Source: Nonomuraea cypriaca (lineage in GTDB: Bacteria > Actinomycetota > Actinomycetes > Streptosporangiales > Streptosporangiaceae). From it: a stretch of DNA of 55,173 bases. Shown in pieces: positions 24,181 through 33,000 of this stretch (the stretch's first letter is position 1; each line of letters starts with the position of its first letter). The stretch covers positions 1 through 55,173 of the forward strand of contig NZ_JADOGI010000047.1 of NCBI RefSeq assembly GCF_015645445.1. Direction: 5' to 3'. Position numbers and translations under genes: made by a program. The notes under the pieces are model-generated. The model saw only the letters and a program-made list of their open reading frames with translations. It ran no database searches and was not told the DNA's origin.

Positions 24181-25989
24181 TCACAACTCGTCGACCTCCG
24201 CGGACGTCCGGCCGCCCGAGAGCTTCGCGTAGCCCGGTCCCCGGTCGAAGAAGCGGTCGGCCCGGGGGCGCAGGCGGGCGCGGAGTTCGGCCGTGCCCTG
24301 CTCGTCGATGCGGTCCCCGTCCAGGACCACGCCGTAGTCGCCGAGCGCGCCCGCGATCGACACCTTTCCGTCCCGCACGTCGGCCGCCACCGCCCGGGGG
24401 TCGCGATCGTAGGGCGAGCCCCAGCCGCCACCACCCGTGGTACGGATCCTGATCACCTCCCCGGCCTGCACCGGGTGGTCGTCCACCAGCCCCTCCATCT
24501 CCTTGCCCGCGATCTCGACCCGGAACGGCCGCCCCGCGAGACCGCCGTTGACGCCCCAGCAGGACAGGATCGACCGGTCGGCGATGGACATGTACGACGC
24601 GTCCCTCAGCATCCTGATGTGCTTGTCGTAGCCCAGCCCGCCCCGGTACATCCCGGGGCCGCCGGAGTCGCAGGCCAGGGCCAGCCGCTCGACCCGGAAC
24701 GGCCAGCGCGCCTCGGCGAACTCGACCGGGATGTTGCGCGAGTCGGGCACCACGTGGATGGTGTCCTCGCCGTCCGCGTACCAGCGCCCGCCGGAGCCGC
24801 CGCCCAGGACCTCGCGCATCAGGTACGGCGCCCCGTCCGCGTCCGTGCCGTACACGCCCGTGTAGCGGATGGTCTCCTGGTCGGCGGGCATGCGGCCGCC
24901 CGTGGCCTTGGCCAGGACGCCGGCGAGCACGCCGAGCAGGCGCAGGATGACGAACGTACGGGCATTGGTGGGGGCAGGGAAGACCGGGGTGAGCAGGGTG
25001 CCCTTCTCCGGGAAGATCATCTTGATGAGCGGCACGACACCCTCGTTGACGTCCAGCTCCGCCATCCGCTCCGGCGTGTCCGCCAGGTTGCGCAACACCG
25101 GGGCCAGCCACTTCTTCAGGAACACCCCGTCCGCGTAGTCGCCCGCGTGGTTGATCGGCCCCTTGGCCTGGGGCGAGGTGCCGGTGAAGTCGATGGTCAG
25201 CGGGGTTTCCGCGGCCTCGTCGACCGTGAGCGTGATGCGCTGGGCGTGCAGTCTGGGCTCGTCCACGCCGTCGTGCTCGGCGTAGTCCTCCCACACGTAC
25301 GTCCCCTCGGGGATCTTCGCCAGCAACTCCCTGCGGAACGTCTCCGTGGTCTTGTCGATGATCGCGTCGAAGCACTCCTCGACGGCCTGCCTGCCGTACC
25401 GCTCGAACAGCTCGGCCAGCCGCCGCGCCCCCATCAGGCAGGCCGAGCACTCGGCGTCGAGGTCCCCGGCGAGCGAGTCGGGCATGCGCGAGTTGCGGGT
25501 CATGATGCGCAGCGCGGCCTCGTTCGGCACGCCCTGGTCACGCAGCTTGATCGGCGGGACCATCAGGCCCTCCTCGAACACCGACCGGGCGTGCGAGGGC
25601 ATGGAGCCCGGCACTCCCCCGCCGATGTCGTCGTGGTGGCCGAACGCCTGCACGAACGCGACCACCTCGTCCTCGTGGAAGACCGGCACCGTGACGCACA
25701 GGTCCGGCAGGTGGCCGATGCCGCCTTCCGACAGGTAGACGTCGTTGTGGAAGTACACGTCGCCGGGCTTCATCGTCTCGACGGGGAAGTCGCGCACGAC
25801 CGGCTGGACGAGGGCGCTGTAGGAGCGGCCGGTCAGCTTGCGCAGCCGTACGTCGTGGATGCCCGCGCGGAAGTCGTGCGCGTCGCGGATCATCGGCGAG
25901 CGGGCCGTGCGGGCGATGGCCGTCTCGACCTCCTTCTCGACGGAGGCCAGCGTCCCCTCGACGATCTCCACCAGAATGGGATCACTCAC
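24181..25989 (-). CDS. hyuB: hydantoinase B/oxoprolinase-family subunit
   Basis: A 602-residue HyuB subunit. HyuA and HyuB form ATP-dependent hydantoinase, oxoprolinase or acetophenone-carboxylase-like enzymes that act on cyclic amides or ketones. Seen: SPMIRDAHDFRAGIHD near the N-terminus, PGDVYFHNDVYLSEGGIGHLPD near residue 77, GHHDDIGGGVPGSMPS near residue 118, and the C-terminal RTTGGGGWGSPYDRDP near residue 515. GTG 25989 overlaps the hyuA stop by 8 nt, giving coupled translation. Confidence 0.93.
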   Translation of the reverse strand: MSDPILVEIVEGTLASVEKEVETAIARTARSPMIRDAHDFRAGIHDVRLRKLTGRSYSALVQPVVRDFPVETMKPGDVYFHNDVYLSEGGIGHLPDLCVTVPVFHEDEVVAFVQAFGHHDDIGGGVPGSMPSHARSVFEEGLMVPPIKLRDQGVPNEAALRIMTRNSRMPDSLAGDLDAECSACLMGARRLAELFERYGRQAVEECFDAIIDKTTETFRRELLAKIPEGTYVWEDYAEHDGVDEPRLHAQRITLTVDEAAETPLTIDFTGTSPQAKGPINHAGDYADGVFLKKWLAPVLRNLADTPERMAELDVNEGVVPLIKMIFPEKGTLLTPVFPAPTNARTFVILRLLGVLAGVLAKATGGRMPADQETIRYTGVYGTDADGAPYLMREVLGGGSGGRWYADGEDTIHVVPDSRNIPVEFAEARWPFRVERLALACDSGGPGMYRGGLGYDKHIRMLRDASYMSIADRSILSCWGVNGGLAGRPFRVEIAGKEMEGLVDDHPVQAGEVIRIRTTGGGGWGSPYDRDPRAVAADVRDGKVSIAGALGDYGVVLDGDRIDEQGTAELRARLRPRADRFFDRGPGYAKLSGGRTSAEVDEL

Positions 25990-27982
25990 GACCTATCTCC
26001 ACATTTCCGTATATATCGACCTTTGCGGTGAAGCCGGGGTGCACCGGGATCGTCGAGCCGTACTCCTCGATCACCGCCGGGCCCTTGACCACGGCCCCCG
26101 GCCCCAGCGCGGCGCGCTGGTGGATCGGGGTGTCGCGGGTCTCGTCGAAGTGGACGGGCCGGACGGACGTGGCGCCGTCGCCGCCCTTCTCCAGCTGGCG
26201 GATGGCCGGACGGGTGATGGGGCCGACGCCGGAGACGCGCAGGTTCACCCATTCGACGGCGTGCCGGGGATCGTCGCGGTACGCGTACCCGTACAGCTTC
26301 TCGTGGGCCTCGTGGAAGCGGCCGATCACCTCGGCCTGCCAGTCATCGTCGATCTCCCCGGCCGGGGCCGGGACGCGGACCTCGTAAGCCTGCCCGTAGT
26401 AGCGCAGGTCGGCGCTGCGCAGATAGACCGGCTCGTCGAAGCCCTCGCGGTCCAGGGCTTCACCCGCCTGATGCTCCAGGTCGTGGAAGATCTCGGCGGC
26501 CTTGCCGAGCGAGAGGTCGCGGGTGACGTACGTACGGACGTAGTCGTTCTTGACGTCAACGGTGAGCAGCCCGAACGCCGACACGTTCCCTGGATCGCGC
26601 GGGACGATCACCGAGCGCAGCCCGAGGACGTCGATCAGCCGGCAGGCCAGCAGCGGCCCGGAACCGCCGAACGTCACCAGCGGGAAGTCCCGCACGTCCA
26701 GCCCCCGCTTGACGGTCAGCTGCCTGATCGCGTTGCTCTGGTTGAACGCGCTGATCTCCAGGATCCCGGTCGCCGTCCGCTCGGGAGTGAGGCCGAGCTT
26801 GTCCGCGAGCGCCTCGACGCCGGTACGAGCGGCGTCGGCGTCCAGCGGTATCTCGCCCCCCAGCAGGTGCGGCGGGATCCGGCCGAGGAACACGTGCGCG
26901 TCCGTCACCGTCACCTCCGTGCCGCCCTTGCCGTAGCAGAGCGGCCCGGGGTCGGCGCCGGCGGACCTGGGCCCGACCTTCAGCGTGCCCTCGCGCGAGA
27001 TCCACGCGACCGAGCCGCCGCCCGCGCCCACGGTGACGATGTCGATCATCGGGATCTTGCACGGATAACGGCCGACGGACCCCTCCGTGGTGATGGACGG
27101 CTCGCCGCCGATGACCACGGCCACGTCGGTCGAGGTGCCGCCGCCGTCCAGGGTGATCACGAACTCGTGCCCGGCCGTGGAGGCGATGAGCGCCGCGCCG
27201 AGCGCGCCCGCCGCCGGTCCTGACAGCACGGTGGTGATCGGCTGGTTCACGACCTCGCGGGCCGACAGGACGCCGCCGTTGGACTTCATGACGGAGAACG
27301 GCATGCCGAGCCGGTTCGACAGGTTCGCGATGTAGCCGCGCATGGACGGTTTGACGGCGGCGTCGACGAGGGTGGTGATCGAGCGCTCGTACTCGCGGTA
27401 TTCGCGCAGCACGTCGCTCGACAGGGAGATCACCGCCTCGGGGTGCTCACGCCACAGCACCTCGCGCATGCGCCGCTCGTGCTCCGGGTTGGCGTAGGAG
27501 TGCAGGAAGCAGACCCCGATCGCGGTGACGCCCCTGGCCCGGAACCAGCGCGCCACCTCGACGGCCTGCTCCTCCGAGAACGGGCGCACCTCGGCGCCCA
27601 GGTGGTCGAGCCGCCCGCCGACGGTCTTCACCAGGTGCACGGGCACGATCCTGGGCGGCTTGACCCAGAAGTAGGAGTTGCCGTAGCCGTCGGGCACACT
27701 CTGCCTGGCGATCTCCAGGACGAACTCGAATCCCTCCGTGGTGATGAAGCCGAGGTTCTCGATCCGCTCTTCCAGCAACTGGTTCGTGGCGACCGTGGTG
27801 CCGTGCACGATCGCGCTCACGTCGAGCCGGCCCAGCTTCTCGATGCCGGCGAGGAAGCCGTCCGCCGGGTTCGCGGGGGTCGATGGTGTCTTGGTGGTGA
27901 GGATCTCACCGGTCTGCTCGTCCACCGCCACGATGTCGGTGAAGGTGCCTCCGGTGTCCACTCCGATACGTACGCTGCGCAT
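25982..27982 (-). CDS. hyuA: hydantoinase A/oxoprolinase-family subunit
   Basis: A 666-residue HyuA subunit with an ASKHA-type ATPase fold. The phosphate-1 motif GVDTGGTFTDIVAVD is at residues 7-21, VHGTTVATNQLLEE near residue 60, and TLDGGGTSTDVAVV near residue 272. The VTVGAGGGSVAWIS motif lies near residue 312. The metabolic substrate is not decided by sequence; in this window a hydantoin or oxoproline-type ring would fit. A good ribosome site (GAGGAGC) precedes ATG 27982. A small membrane protein lies 6 nt upstream and HyuB overlaps downstream, so the three form one operon. Confidence 0.94.
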   Translation of the reverse strand: MRSVRIGVDTGGTFTDIVAVDEQTGEILTTKTPSTPANPADGFLAGIEKLGRLDVSAIVHGTTVATNQLLEERIENLGFITTEGFEFVLEIARQSVPDGYGNSYFWVKPPRIVPVHLVKTVGGRLDHLGAEVRPFSEEQAVEVARWFRARGVTAIGVCFLHSYANPEHERRMREVLWREHPEAVISLSSDVLREYREYERSITTLVDAAVKPSMRGYIANLSNRLGMPFSVMKSNGGVLSAREVVNQPITTVLSGPAAGALGAALIASTAGHEFVITLDGGGTSTDVAVVIGGEPSITTEGSVGRYPCKIPMIDIVTVGAGGGSVAWISREGTLKVGPRSAGADPGPLCYGKGGTEVTVTDAHVFLGRIPPHLLGGEIPLDADAARTGVEALADKLGLTPERTATGILEISAFNQSNAIRQLTVKRGLDVRDFPLVTFGGSGPLLACRLIDVLGLRSVIVPRDPGNVSAFGLLTVDVKNDYVRTYVTRDLSLGKAAEIFHDLEHQAGEALDREGFDEPVYLRSADLRYYGQAYEVRVPAPAGEIDDDWQAEVIGRFHEAHEKLYGYAYRDDPRHAVEWVNLRVSGVGPITRPAIRQLEKGGDGATSVRPVHFDETRDTPIHQRAALGPGAVVKGPAVIEEYGSTIPVHPGFTAKVDIYGNVEIGRE

Positions 27983-27988
27983 GGCTCC

Positions 27989-28372
27989 TCAGCTCCGGCG
28001 ACGGCCGAGCACTTCGTCGATGACCCGGGGCGCGTTCTCGGTGCCGACGTACGCGGCCAGGCGTACGACCATCTCCTGCGACCTGGCCAGCTCCGCCTCC
28101 ACCCTGGCCTTCCCCGACTGTCCCGCCTGCACGCCGAAGTAGGCACCGATGATGGTGCCGATCACCCCGGCCACTCCGGCGAACAGCGCGGCGAACTCCC
28201 TGGTGGCGAACACCGCGGCGCCGAACGCGATCAGGACCGCGGCGATGCCGGCCACGACGACGAGGAACCCGTAGCGCCAGCGGGTGGCGTCGGCCTGCGC
28301 GGCCGTGAGGTCGTCCGGATTCATCATCGCGTCCAGTGCTGGTGGCTCGGCCGGTGGATTGTCGGTGACCAC
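27989..28372 (-). CDS. small two-helix membrane protein ahead of hyuA
   Basis: A 127-residue protein with a soluble N-terminus of about 35 residues. Two hydrophobic helices follow (about residues 39-60 and 67-88, with FGAAVFATREFAALFAGVAG between), and then a basic C-terminal helix (SGKARVEAELARSQEMVV). I recognise no family. GTG 28372 is chosen because AGGAGG at about 28382-28377 gives the only strong ribosome site; a longer frame to 28507 would overlap the divergent thymidine kinase gene. Its stop is 6 nt before hyuA, which suggests co-transcription with hyuA-hyuB. Confidence 0.75.
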   Translation of the reverse strand: MVTDNPPAEPPALDAMMNPDDLTAAQADATRWRYGFLVVVAGIAAVLIAFGAAVFATREFAALFAGVAGVIGTIIGAYFGVQAGQSGKARVEAELARSQEMVVRLAAYVGTENAPRVIDEVLGRRRS

Positions 28373-28434
28373 ATGTTCCTCCTGTAACTCCAGGGGAGAA
28401 ATGTCCCACGAGGTCATGGAACAAGCCAAGCCAC

Positions 28435-28440
28435 TAAGCT
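28435..28440 (+). promoter_or_regulatory. -10 box TAAGCT for a probable leaderless start
   Basis: TAAGCT ends 8 nt before GTG 28449, and no Shine-Dalgarno is seen there. Confidence 0.45.
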
Positions 28441-28448
28441 GGCCTCCC

Positions 28449-29093
28449 GTGACCGAACTGTCTGCCTTGTCTGCGGTGCCGTCTGGCGCCAGGGATGCCG
28501 TACTCAAGTTCTACTTCGGCCCCATGGACTGCGGGAAATCCACCTTGGCGCTCCAGATGAACTACAACCACGGCCGGCAGGGGCGGCGCGGCCTGGTCCT
28601 GACCAAGCACGACCGCTCGGGCGGGCCCAAGGTCACCAGCAGGATAGGGCTCGGGCTCCAGGCGATCGAGGTGGAGGACTCCCTCGATCTCGTACGGCTG
28701 GTGACCGCGAAGGACAGGATCGACTACCTGATCTGCGACGAGGCCTGCTTCTACTCGGTCGAGCAGATCGAGCAGCTCGCCGACCTGGTCGACGATCATG
28801 GCGTGGACGTGTACGCGTTCGGGCTCGCCTCCGACTTCCGGTCGGTGATGTTCCCCGCCGCGCAGCGCCTGTTCGAACTGGCCGACGAGGTGTGCCGGCT
28901 GCAGGTCGAGGTGCTGTGCTGGTGCGGGCGGCCAGGTCAGCTGAACGCCAGAATCGTGGGCGGGTCGATGGCGCGTACCGGAGAGCAGGTCGTGATCGGC
29001 GACACCGACGCCTCACGCGTCCGCTACCAGGTCCTCTGCCGCCGCCACCACCGCTCGGGCCGCCTCGGCGAAGGCCCGCACGCGTCTCTGTAG
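28449..29093 (+). CDS. tdk: thymidine kinase
   Basis: A 214-residue type II thymidine kinase that phosphorylates thymidine with ATP in the salvage pathway. Seen: the P-loop FGPMDCGKST near residues 24-33, LICDEACF near residue 97, and the lasso/zinc region with LCWCGRPGQLNARI near residues 158-171 and CRRHH near the C-terminus. The usual DEAQF is here DEACF. GTG 28449 follows TAAGCT by 8 nt, so it is probably leaderless. Confidence 0.93.
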   Translation: MTELSALSAVPSGARDAVLKFYFGPMDCGKSTLALQMNYNHGRQGRRGLVLTKHDRSGGPKVTSRIGLGLQAIEVEDSLDLVRLVTAKDRIDYLICDEACFYSVEQIEQLADLVDDHGVDVYAFGLASDFRSVMFPAAQRLFELADEVCRLQVEVLCWCGRPGQLNARIVGGSMARTGEQVVIGDTDASRVRYQVLCRRHHRSGRLGEGPHASL

Positions 29094-29106
29094 TCCGGGC
29101 CCCGGC

Positions 29107-29775
29107 TCAGACGGAGCAGGAACCGTCGTCGCAGCCGTCCCCGGGCCCCGCGAGCTGAGTGATCGGCGTCTGCCCGGTCCGCTCGGCCACCTCGTCGATC
29201 GCCGCCGCGAAGGTCTCCTCGGGCTGCGCGCCCGACACCGCGAACTTCTCCTCGAACAGGAACAGCGGCACCCCCGTGACCCCGAGCGCCCGCGCCCTGG
29301 CGAGTTGCTCGCGAACGCTCTCCGCGCCCTCGCCGCCGTCCTGAACCCCGGCCTCGGCGGCCAGCCTGCCCAGGACCTGCGCGTCTCCGACGTTCAGCCC
29401 TTCGCTGAAGTACGCCCTGAACAGCCGCTCGGTCATCTCCGTGCCGAGCCCCTGCCGCGCGGCGACCTCGATCAGCCGGTGCGCCTCGAACGTGTTGGAG
29501 CTGACGGCCTTGTCGTAGTCCATCTCCAGCCCCTCGGAGGTGGCGGCCTCGATGACGCGTTCGGTCATCTGGCGCGCGTCCGGCCCGAACTTCCGCTCGA
29601 GCGCCGGGATCAGCGGCTCCGCTTCCACGGGCGCGTCGGGATTGAGCTGGAACGGCCGCACCGTCACCTCGAGGTGACCACCCTTGGCACGGAACCGCTC
29701 AGCCGCCCGAGCGAACCGTACGTGGCCGATGTAACACCACGGGCACACGACATCGGAGAAAATCTCAACCTTCAT
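29107..29775 (-). CDS. DsbA-family oxidoreductase (FrnE-like)
   Basis: A 222-residue thioredoxin-fold protein with FSDVVCPWCYIGHVRF near residues 6-21, so the redox motif is CPWC. The helical insert (NTFEAHRLIEVAARQGLG) and the cis-Pro region ALGVTGVPLFLFEEKFAVSGAQP are typical of FrnE/2-hydroxychromene isomerase-like proteins. There is no signal peptide, so it acts in the cytoplasm, perhaps in oxidative stress. The C-terminus carries two extra Cys in DGCDDGSCSV. ATG 29775 is chosen over a longer frame from 29838 because the fold begins there. Confidence 0.9.
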   Translation of the reverse strand: MKVEIFSDVVCPWCYIGHVRFARAAERFRAKGGHLEVTVRPFQLNPDAPVEAEPLIPALERKFGPDARQMTERVIEAATSEGLEMDYDKAVSSNTFEAHRLIEVAARQGLGTEMTERLFRAYFSEGLNVGDAQVLGRLAAEAGVQDGGEGAESVREQLARARALGVTGVPLFLFEEKFAVSGAQPEETFAAAIDEVAERTGQTPITQLAGPGDGCDDGSCSV

Positions 29776-29859
29776 GTACGACCTCAACCACCGGCCCCCA
29801 CCGCCGATTCCTCCCCGGCACCCCCATCCGCCTGACATCGGGGTGTTTCCCGGCGCGGC

Positions 29860-30756
29860 TCAGCCGGCGGCGAGCTCCTCCAGCCGGTAGGGGAGGTAGG
29901 CCGAGTCGTCCACCAGGGCGGAGGCGCCGCGCCACCAGCCGAACCATTCGCCGCTGCGCCACATCCAGTCCACGCGTTCGATGGCGGCCACCACGTCGCC
30001 CACCGTGTCCCACCGCTCGCCGAGCTGCTCCCTCGTGGCGCCGTGCCGCACGGCCCAGGCACGCAGGACGCCCACGGCCGCGGCCGGCACCTCACGCGCG
30101 TACGGGTCGGGGCTCTCCCCCGGCAGCCGGTGCGGCCCGAGTCCGGCCGCGACCCCCCAGCTCCACTGCGCCTCGGCGGGCCGGGAGTAGCGCAGGGAGT
30201 GGAAGTCCAGGTTGGAACCGAGATCCTCGTCGGGCCGCCGGGTGACGACCGCGTCCAGCCGCCCGCCGGCGTCGAAGTGGACCACGAGCCGCTGCCCGGG
30301 CTTGACCCCGGGCGGCAGGTCGAAGCGGTCCTCGGCCTGCCAGGAGTTGAGGTCGACCTGGGCGACCGGCTGGCCCCACAGCTGGTCGGCGGCGTCGTCG
30401 GCGATCCAGGCGGCGAGCATTTCGAGCGCGGTCAGGTCGGTCCACGGCTCGATCGCGACGGCCGTACGCACCACCTCGTCGGGCGGCGGCAACTTGCCGC
30501 CCCTGGACCGCGTCCACCATTCCACGCCCAGCTCCCTGATGCCCACCAGCAGCGCGGCGATGGCGGCCAGCTCGGCCGAGCGCCGGGTGAGTGAGGCGCC
30601 GAGCGCGAGCTCGAGCAAGCGGTCGGTCCGGTCGTCACCGAGGACCGGGCGCACGTCAGCGATCAGCATGTCGGCGGTGGGGCGTTCCTCACCCAGGAGG
30701 TTGCGTACGACCCGCCTGGCCTCGGTCCGTGCGTCTTCAGCGTGTGCCTGCCGCAT
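29860..30756 (-). CDS. hypothetical protein
   Basis: A 298-residue soluble protein that I do not recognise. The N-terminal 140 residues look helical (RTEARRVVRNLLGEE, ALLVGIRELGVEWWT). The C-terminal part is rich in Trp (RVDWMWRSGEWFGWWRG) with strand-like stretches (QRLVVHFDAGGRLDAVV). There are no membrane segments, signal peptide or catalytic motif. It stands between the DsbA-like and CoxG-like genes on the same strand. Confidence 0.75.
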   Translation of the reverse strand: MRQAHAEDARTEARRVVRNLLGEERPTADMLIADVRPVLGDDRTDRLLELALGASLTRRSAELAAIAALLVGIRELGVEWWTRSRGGKLPPPDEVVRTAVAIEPWTDLTALEMLAAWIADDAADQLWGQPVAQVDLNSWQAEDRFDLPPGVKPGQRLVVHFDAGGRLDAVVTRRPDEDLGSNLDFHSLRYSRPAEAQWSWGVAAGLGPHRLPGESPDPYAREVPAAAVGVLRAWAVRHGATREQLGERWDTVGDVVAAIERVDWMWRSGEWFGWWRGASALVDDSAYLPYRLEELAAG

Positions 30757-30806
30757 ACCGCCACGCTACGCCCGGAGATCCTTTTCCGCGAGAGCCCGGA
30801 CGGGGC

Positions 30807-31487
30807 TCAGGGGCGGCGGGCGCGGGAGGCGCGGCCGAGGAGCCAGCCGATCACGACGCTGGTGAGGGTGATGCCCGCGCCCATCCCGAACGACGCCAGC
30901 AGAACCCACGGCCGCGTCTCCGTACGTTCCTTGGGAGGCCGCTGGTAGACGGCGGCTTCCGCCGGGGTCGTCGCGCCGGCCTCAGTCGTCACGCCCACGC
31001 CGGTGACCGCGACTCCGGCCGGCTGCTCCGGCGCGACGGCGGCGGCGACCGGCGCGCGCAGGTGCTCTTCGACGGCCGCGAAGAACTGGCCCGCCGTACG
31101 CTTGGCCGCCGAGCCGAGCATGCGCTGCCCGACCCCGCCGATCGTCCCGCCGACGACCGCGTCGGCGTCGTAGTCCACCCGCGTCCCGCCGTCGACCTCG
31201 CTCAGCCTGATCAGTACGGTGGCGTCCACCGTGCCAGGCGCGCCCTGCCCCCTGGCCTTGATGGTGAAGCTCTCGGGCGCCAGCGGATCGGCCAGCGCGA
31301 CCTCCCCCTGGTAGACGCCCTTGAGGGACGCGACACCCGCGTTGACGGTCATCTTGTAGGTGTCAGGCCCGGTCGCCTCCAGGCGCTCGCAGCCCGGGAT
31401 GGTGCGCACCAGCACCGCCGGATCCTGGAGCGCCGCCCACACTCGATCCCTCTGTACGCCGATCACGGCGCTGCCCGCCAGTCTCAT
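30807..31487 (-). CDS. CoxG-like SRPBCC protein with C-terminal membrane anchor
   Basis: A 226-residue protein. Residues 1-148 are a CoxG/SRPBCC domain (RDRVWAALQDPAVLVRTIPGCE, then GGTIGGVGQRMLGSAAKRTAGQFF). Residues about 148-190 are a Pro/Ala linker, and a single transmembrane helix near residues 196-217 ends the chain. CoxG anchors molybdenum hydroxylases or carbon monoxide dehydrogenase to the membrane in Oligotropha; here the hydroxylase operon is about 10 kb away, so a link is only possible. TAAAGT at 31499-31494 ends 6 nt before ATG 31487, suggesting a leaderless start. Confidence 0.85.
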   Translation of the reverse strand: MRLAGSAVIGVQRDRVWAALQDPAVLVRTIPGCERLEATGPDTYKMTVNAGVASLKGVYQGEVALADPLAPESFTIKARGQGAPGTVDATVLIRLSEVDGGTRVDYDADAVVGGTIGGVGQRMLGSAAKRTAGQFFAAVEEHLRAPVAAAVAPEQPAGVAVTGVGVTTEAGATTPAEAAVYQRPPKERTETRPWVLLASFGMGAGITLTSVVIGWLLGRASRARRP

Positions 31488-31571
31488 GACGCCACTTTAG
31501 GCAGCCGGCACCGGCGTTGTCGGCGAATCACCCCCACGGCGGACGTGTGACCAAGGTCGCAGCACATTGCT

Positions 31572-31617
31572 CTACAGCTTGTAGTACTACTGAAAGTAGA
31601 TGAACTACAGCTTGTAG
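31572..31617. promoter_or_regulatory. two identical CTACAGCTTGTAG dyads upstream of cydA
   Basis: The 13-nt dyad CTACAGCTTGTAG occurs at 31572-31584 and 31605-31617, 33 bp apart (about three helix turns), ending 24 nt before the cydA ATG. TACA-n-TGTA dyads are typical of BlaI/MecI/CopY winged-helix repressors, so cydAB may be under such control. The regulator is not in the window. Confidence 0.65.
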
Positions 31618-31640
31618 AGCTCGAGAGTCGACGGGGAACG

Positions 31641-32987
31641 ATGGACGCACTTGACCTGGCGCGGTGGCAGTTCGGGGTCACCACCGTGTACCACTTTCTG
31701 TTCGTACCCCTGACCATCGGTCTGGGGATCTTCGTGGCCGGCCTCCAGACGGCCTGGCACCGCACGGGAAAAGAGCACTACCTGAAGCTCACGAAGTTCT
31801 TCGGGAAGCTGTTCCTGATCAACTTCGCCATGGGCGTGGTCACCGGCATCGTGCAGGAGTTCCAGTTCGGGATGAACTGGAGCGAATACTCCACGTTCGT
31901 CGGTGACGTCTTCGGGGCGCCGCTGGCGATGGAGGCGTTGCTGGCCTTCTTCATGGAGTCCACGTTCCTGGGGCTGTGGATCTTCGGCTGGGACCGGTTG
32001 CCGAAGAAGGTGCATCTCGCGTGCATCTGGGCGGCCGCGATCGGGTCCAATCTGTCGGCCTACTTCATCCTCGCGGCCAACGCCTGGATGAAGCACCCGG
32101 TCGGCTACGAGGTCGTGGACGGCAAGGCCAGGATGACGGACCTGTGGGCGGTGCTGACCAACTCCACGGCGCTCGCCCAGGTCCCGCACGTGATCGGGGC
32201 GGCGTTCATCGTGGCGGGCGGGTTCGTGCTGGCCGTGTGCGGCTACTGGCTGCTGCGGACGCGCGCCGCGATGTGGCGCAGCGCCGCCCGCGCCGCGCTG
32301 GTCATGACGGCGATCGCGGGGGCCGTCGTCGCGGGCACCGGCGACATGTCGGCCAAGCTGATGTACGACCAGCAGCCGATGAAGCTGGCCTCCGCCGAGG
32401 GCCTGGAGCGGGACACGGCGGGTGCGCCCCTCTCGGTCGCCCCGGGCATCGAGATCCCCCAGGTCCTCAGCTTCCTGGCCACCAACGACCCCGACGCGAC
32501 CGTCCAGGGCACCGAGGACCTGCAACGGCGCTTCGAGCAGCGGTTCGGCCCCGGCGACTACCGGCCCGACCAGACGATCGTCTTCTGGTCGTTCCGGGTG
32601 ATGATCGGCTTCGGACTGGCCACGGTGGGGCTGTCGGTGCTGGGCCTCTGGCTGACGAGACGGCGGCGGCCGTTCCCCCACTGGTTGTCGCGAGCGCTGC
32701 TGCTCGCCCTGCCGCTGCCGCTGGTCGCGGTGATCGCCGGCTGGCTGCTGAGCGAGATCGGCCGCCAGCCGTGGACGGTCGCGGGCGAGTTGCTGACCGC
32801 CTCCAGCGTGTCGCCGGGGGTGAGCCTGGGCGAGGTGGCCACCTCGCTGACGATCTTCACGCTGCTGTACGGCACCCTCGCCGTGGCCGAGGTCGTGCTC
32901 CTGCGCAGGCACGTCCGCCAGGGCGTCGAGGAGCGGGACCCGGCCGTCCCCGTGGCCGAGCAGCGCCAGCCGTCACTGATGTACTGA
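31641..32987 (+). CDS. cydA: cytochrome bd quinol oxidase subunit I
   Basis: A 448-residue CydA, the heme-bearing quinol-oxidising subunit of the membrane terminal oxidase used at low oxygen. The N-terminus ARWQFGVTTVYHFLFVPLT carries the heme ligand His near residue 19. ESTFLGLWIFGWDRLPK and the later NSTALAQVPHVIGAAF are typical. About nine transmembrane helices can be counted. The Q loop is of the short type, as in actinobacterial and cyanide-insensitive forms. Two dyad operators lie upstream, and cydB follows after 13 nt. Confidence 0.96.
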   Translation: MDALDLARWQFGVTTVYHFLFVPLTIGLGIFVAGLQTAWHRTGKEHYLKLTKFFGKLFLINFAMGVVTGIVQEFQFGMNWSEYSTFVGDVFGAPLAMEALLAFFMESTFLGLWIFGWDRLPKKVHLACIWAAAIGSNLSAYFILAANAWMKHPVGYEVVDGKARMTDLWAVLTNSTALAQVPHVIGAAFIVAGGFVLAVCGYWLLRTRAAMWRSAARAALVMTAIAGAVVAGTGDMSAKLMYDQQPMKLASAEGLERDTAGAPLSVAPGIEIPQVLSFLATNDPDATVQGTEDLQRRFEQRFGPGDYRPDQTIVFWSFRVMIGFGLATVGLSVLGLWLTRRRRPFPHWLSRALLLALPLPLVAVIAGWLLSEIGRQPWTVAGELLTASSVSPGVSLGEVATSLTIFTLLYGTLAVAEVVLLRRHVRQGVEERDPAVPVAEQRQPSLMY

Positions 32988-33000
32988 GGGACAACGACAA

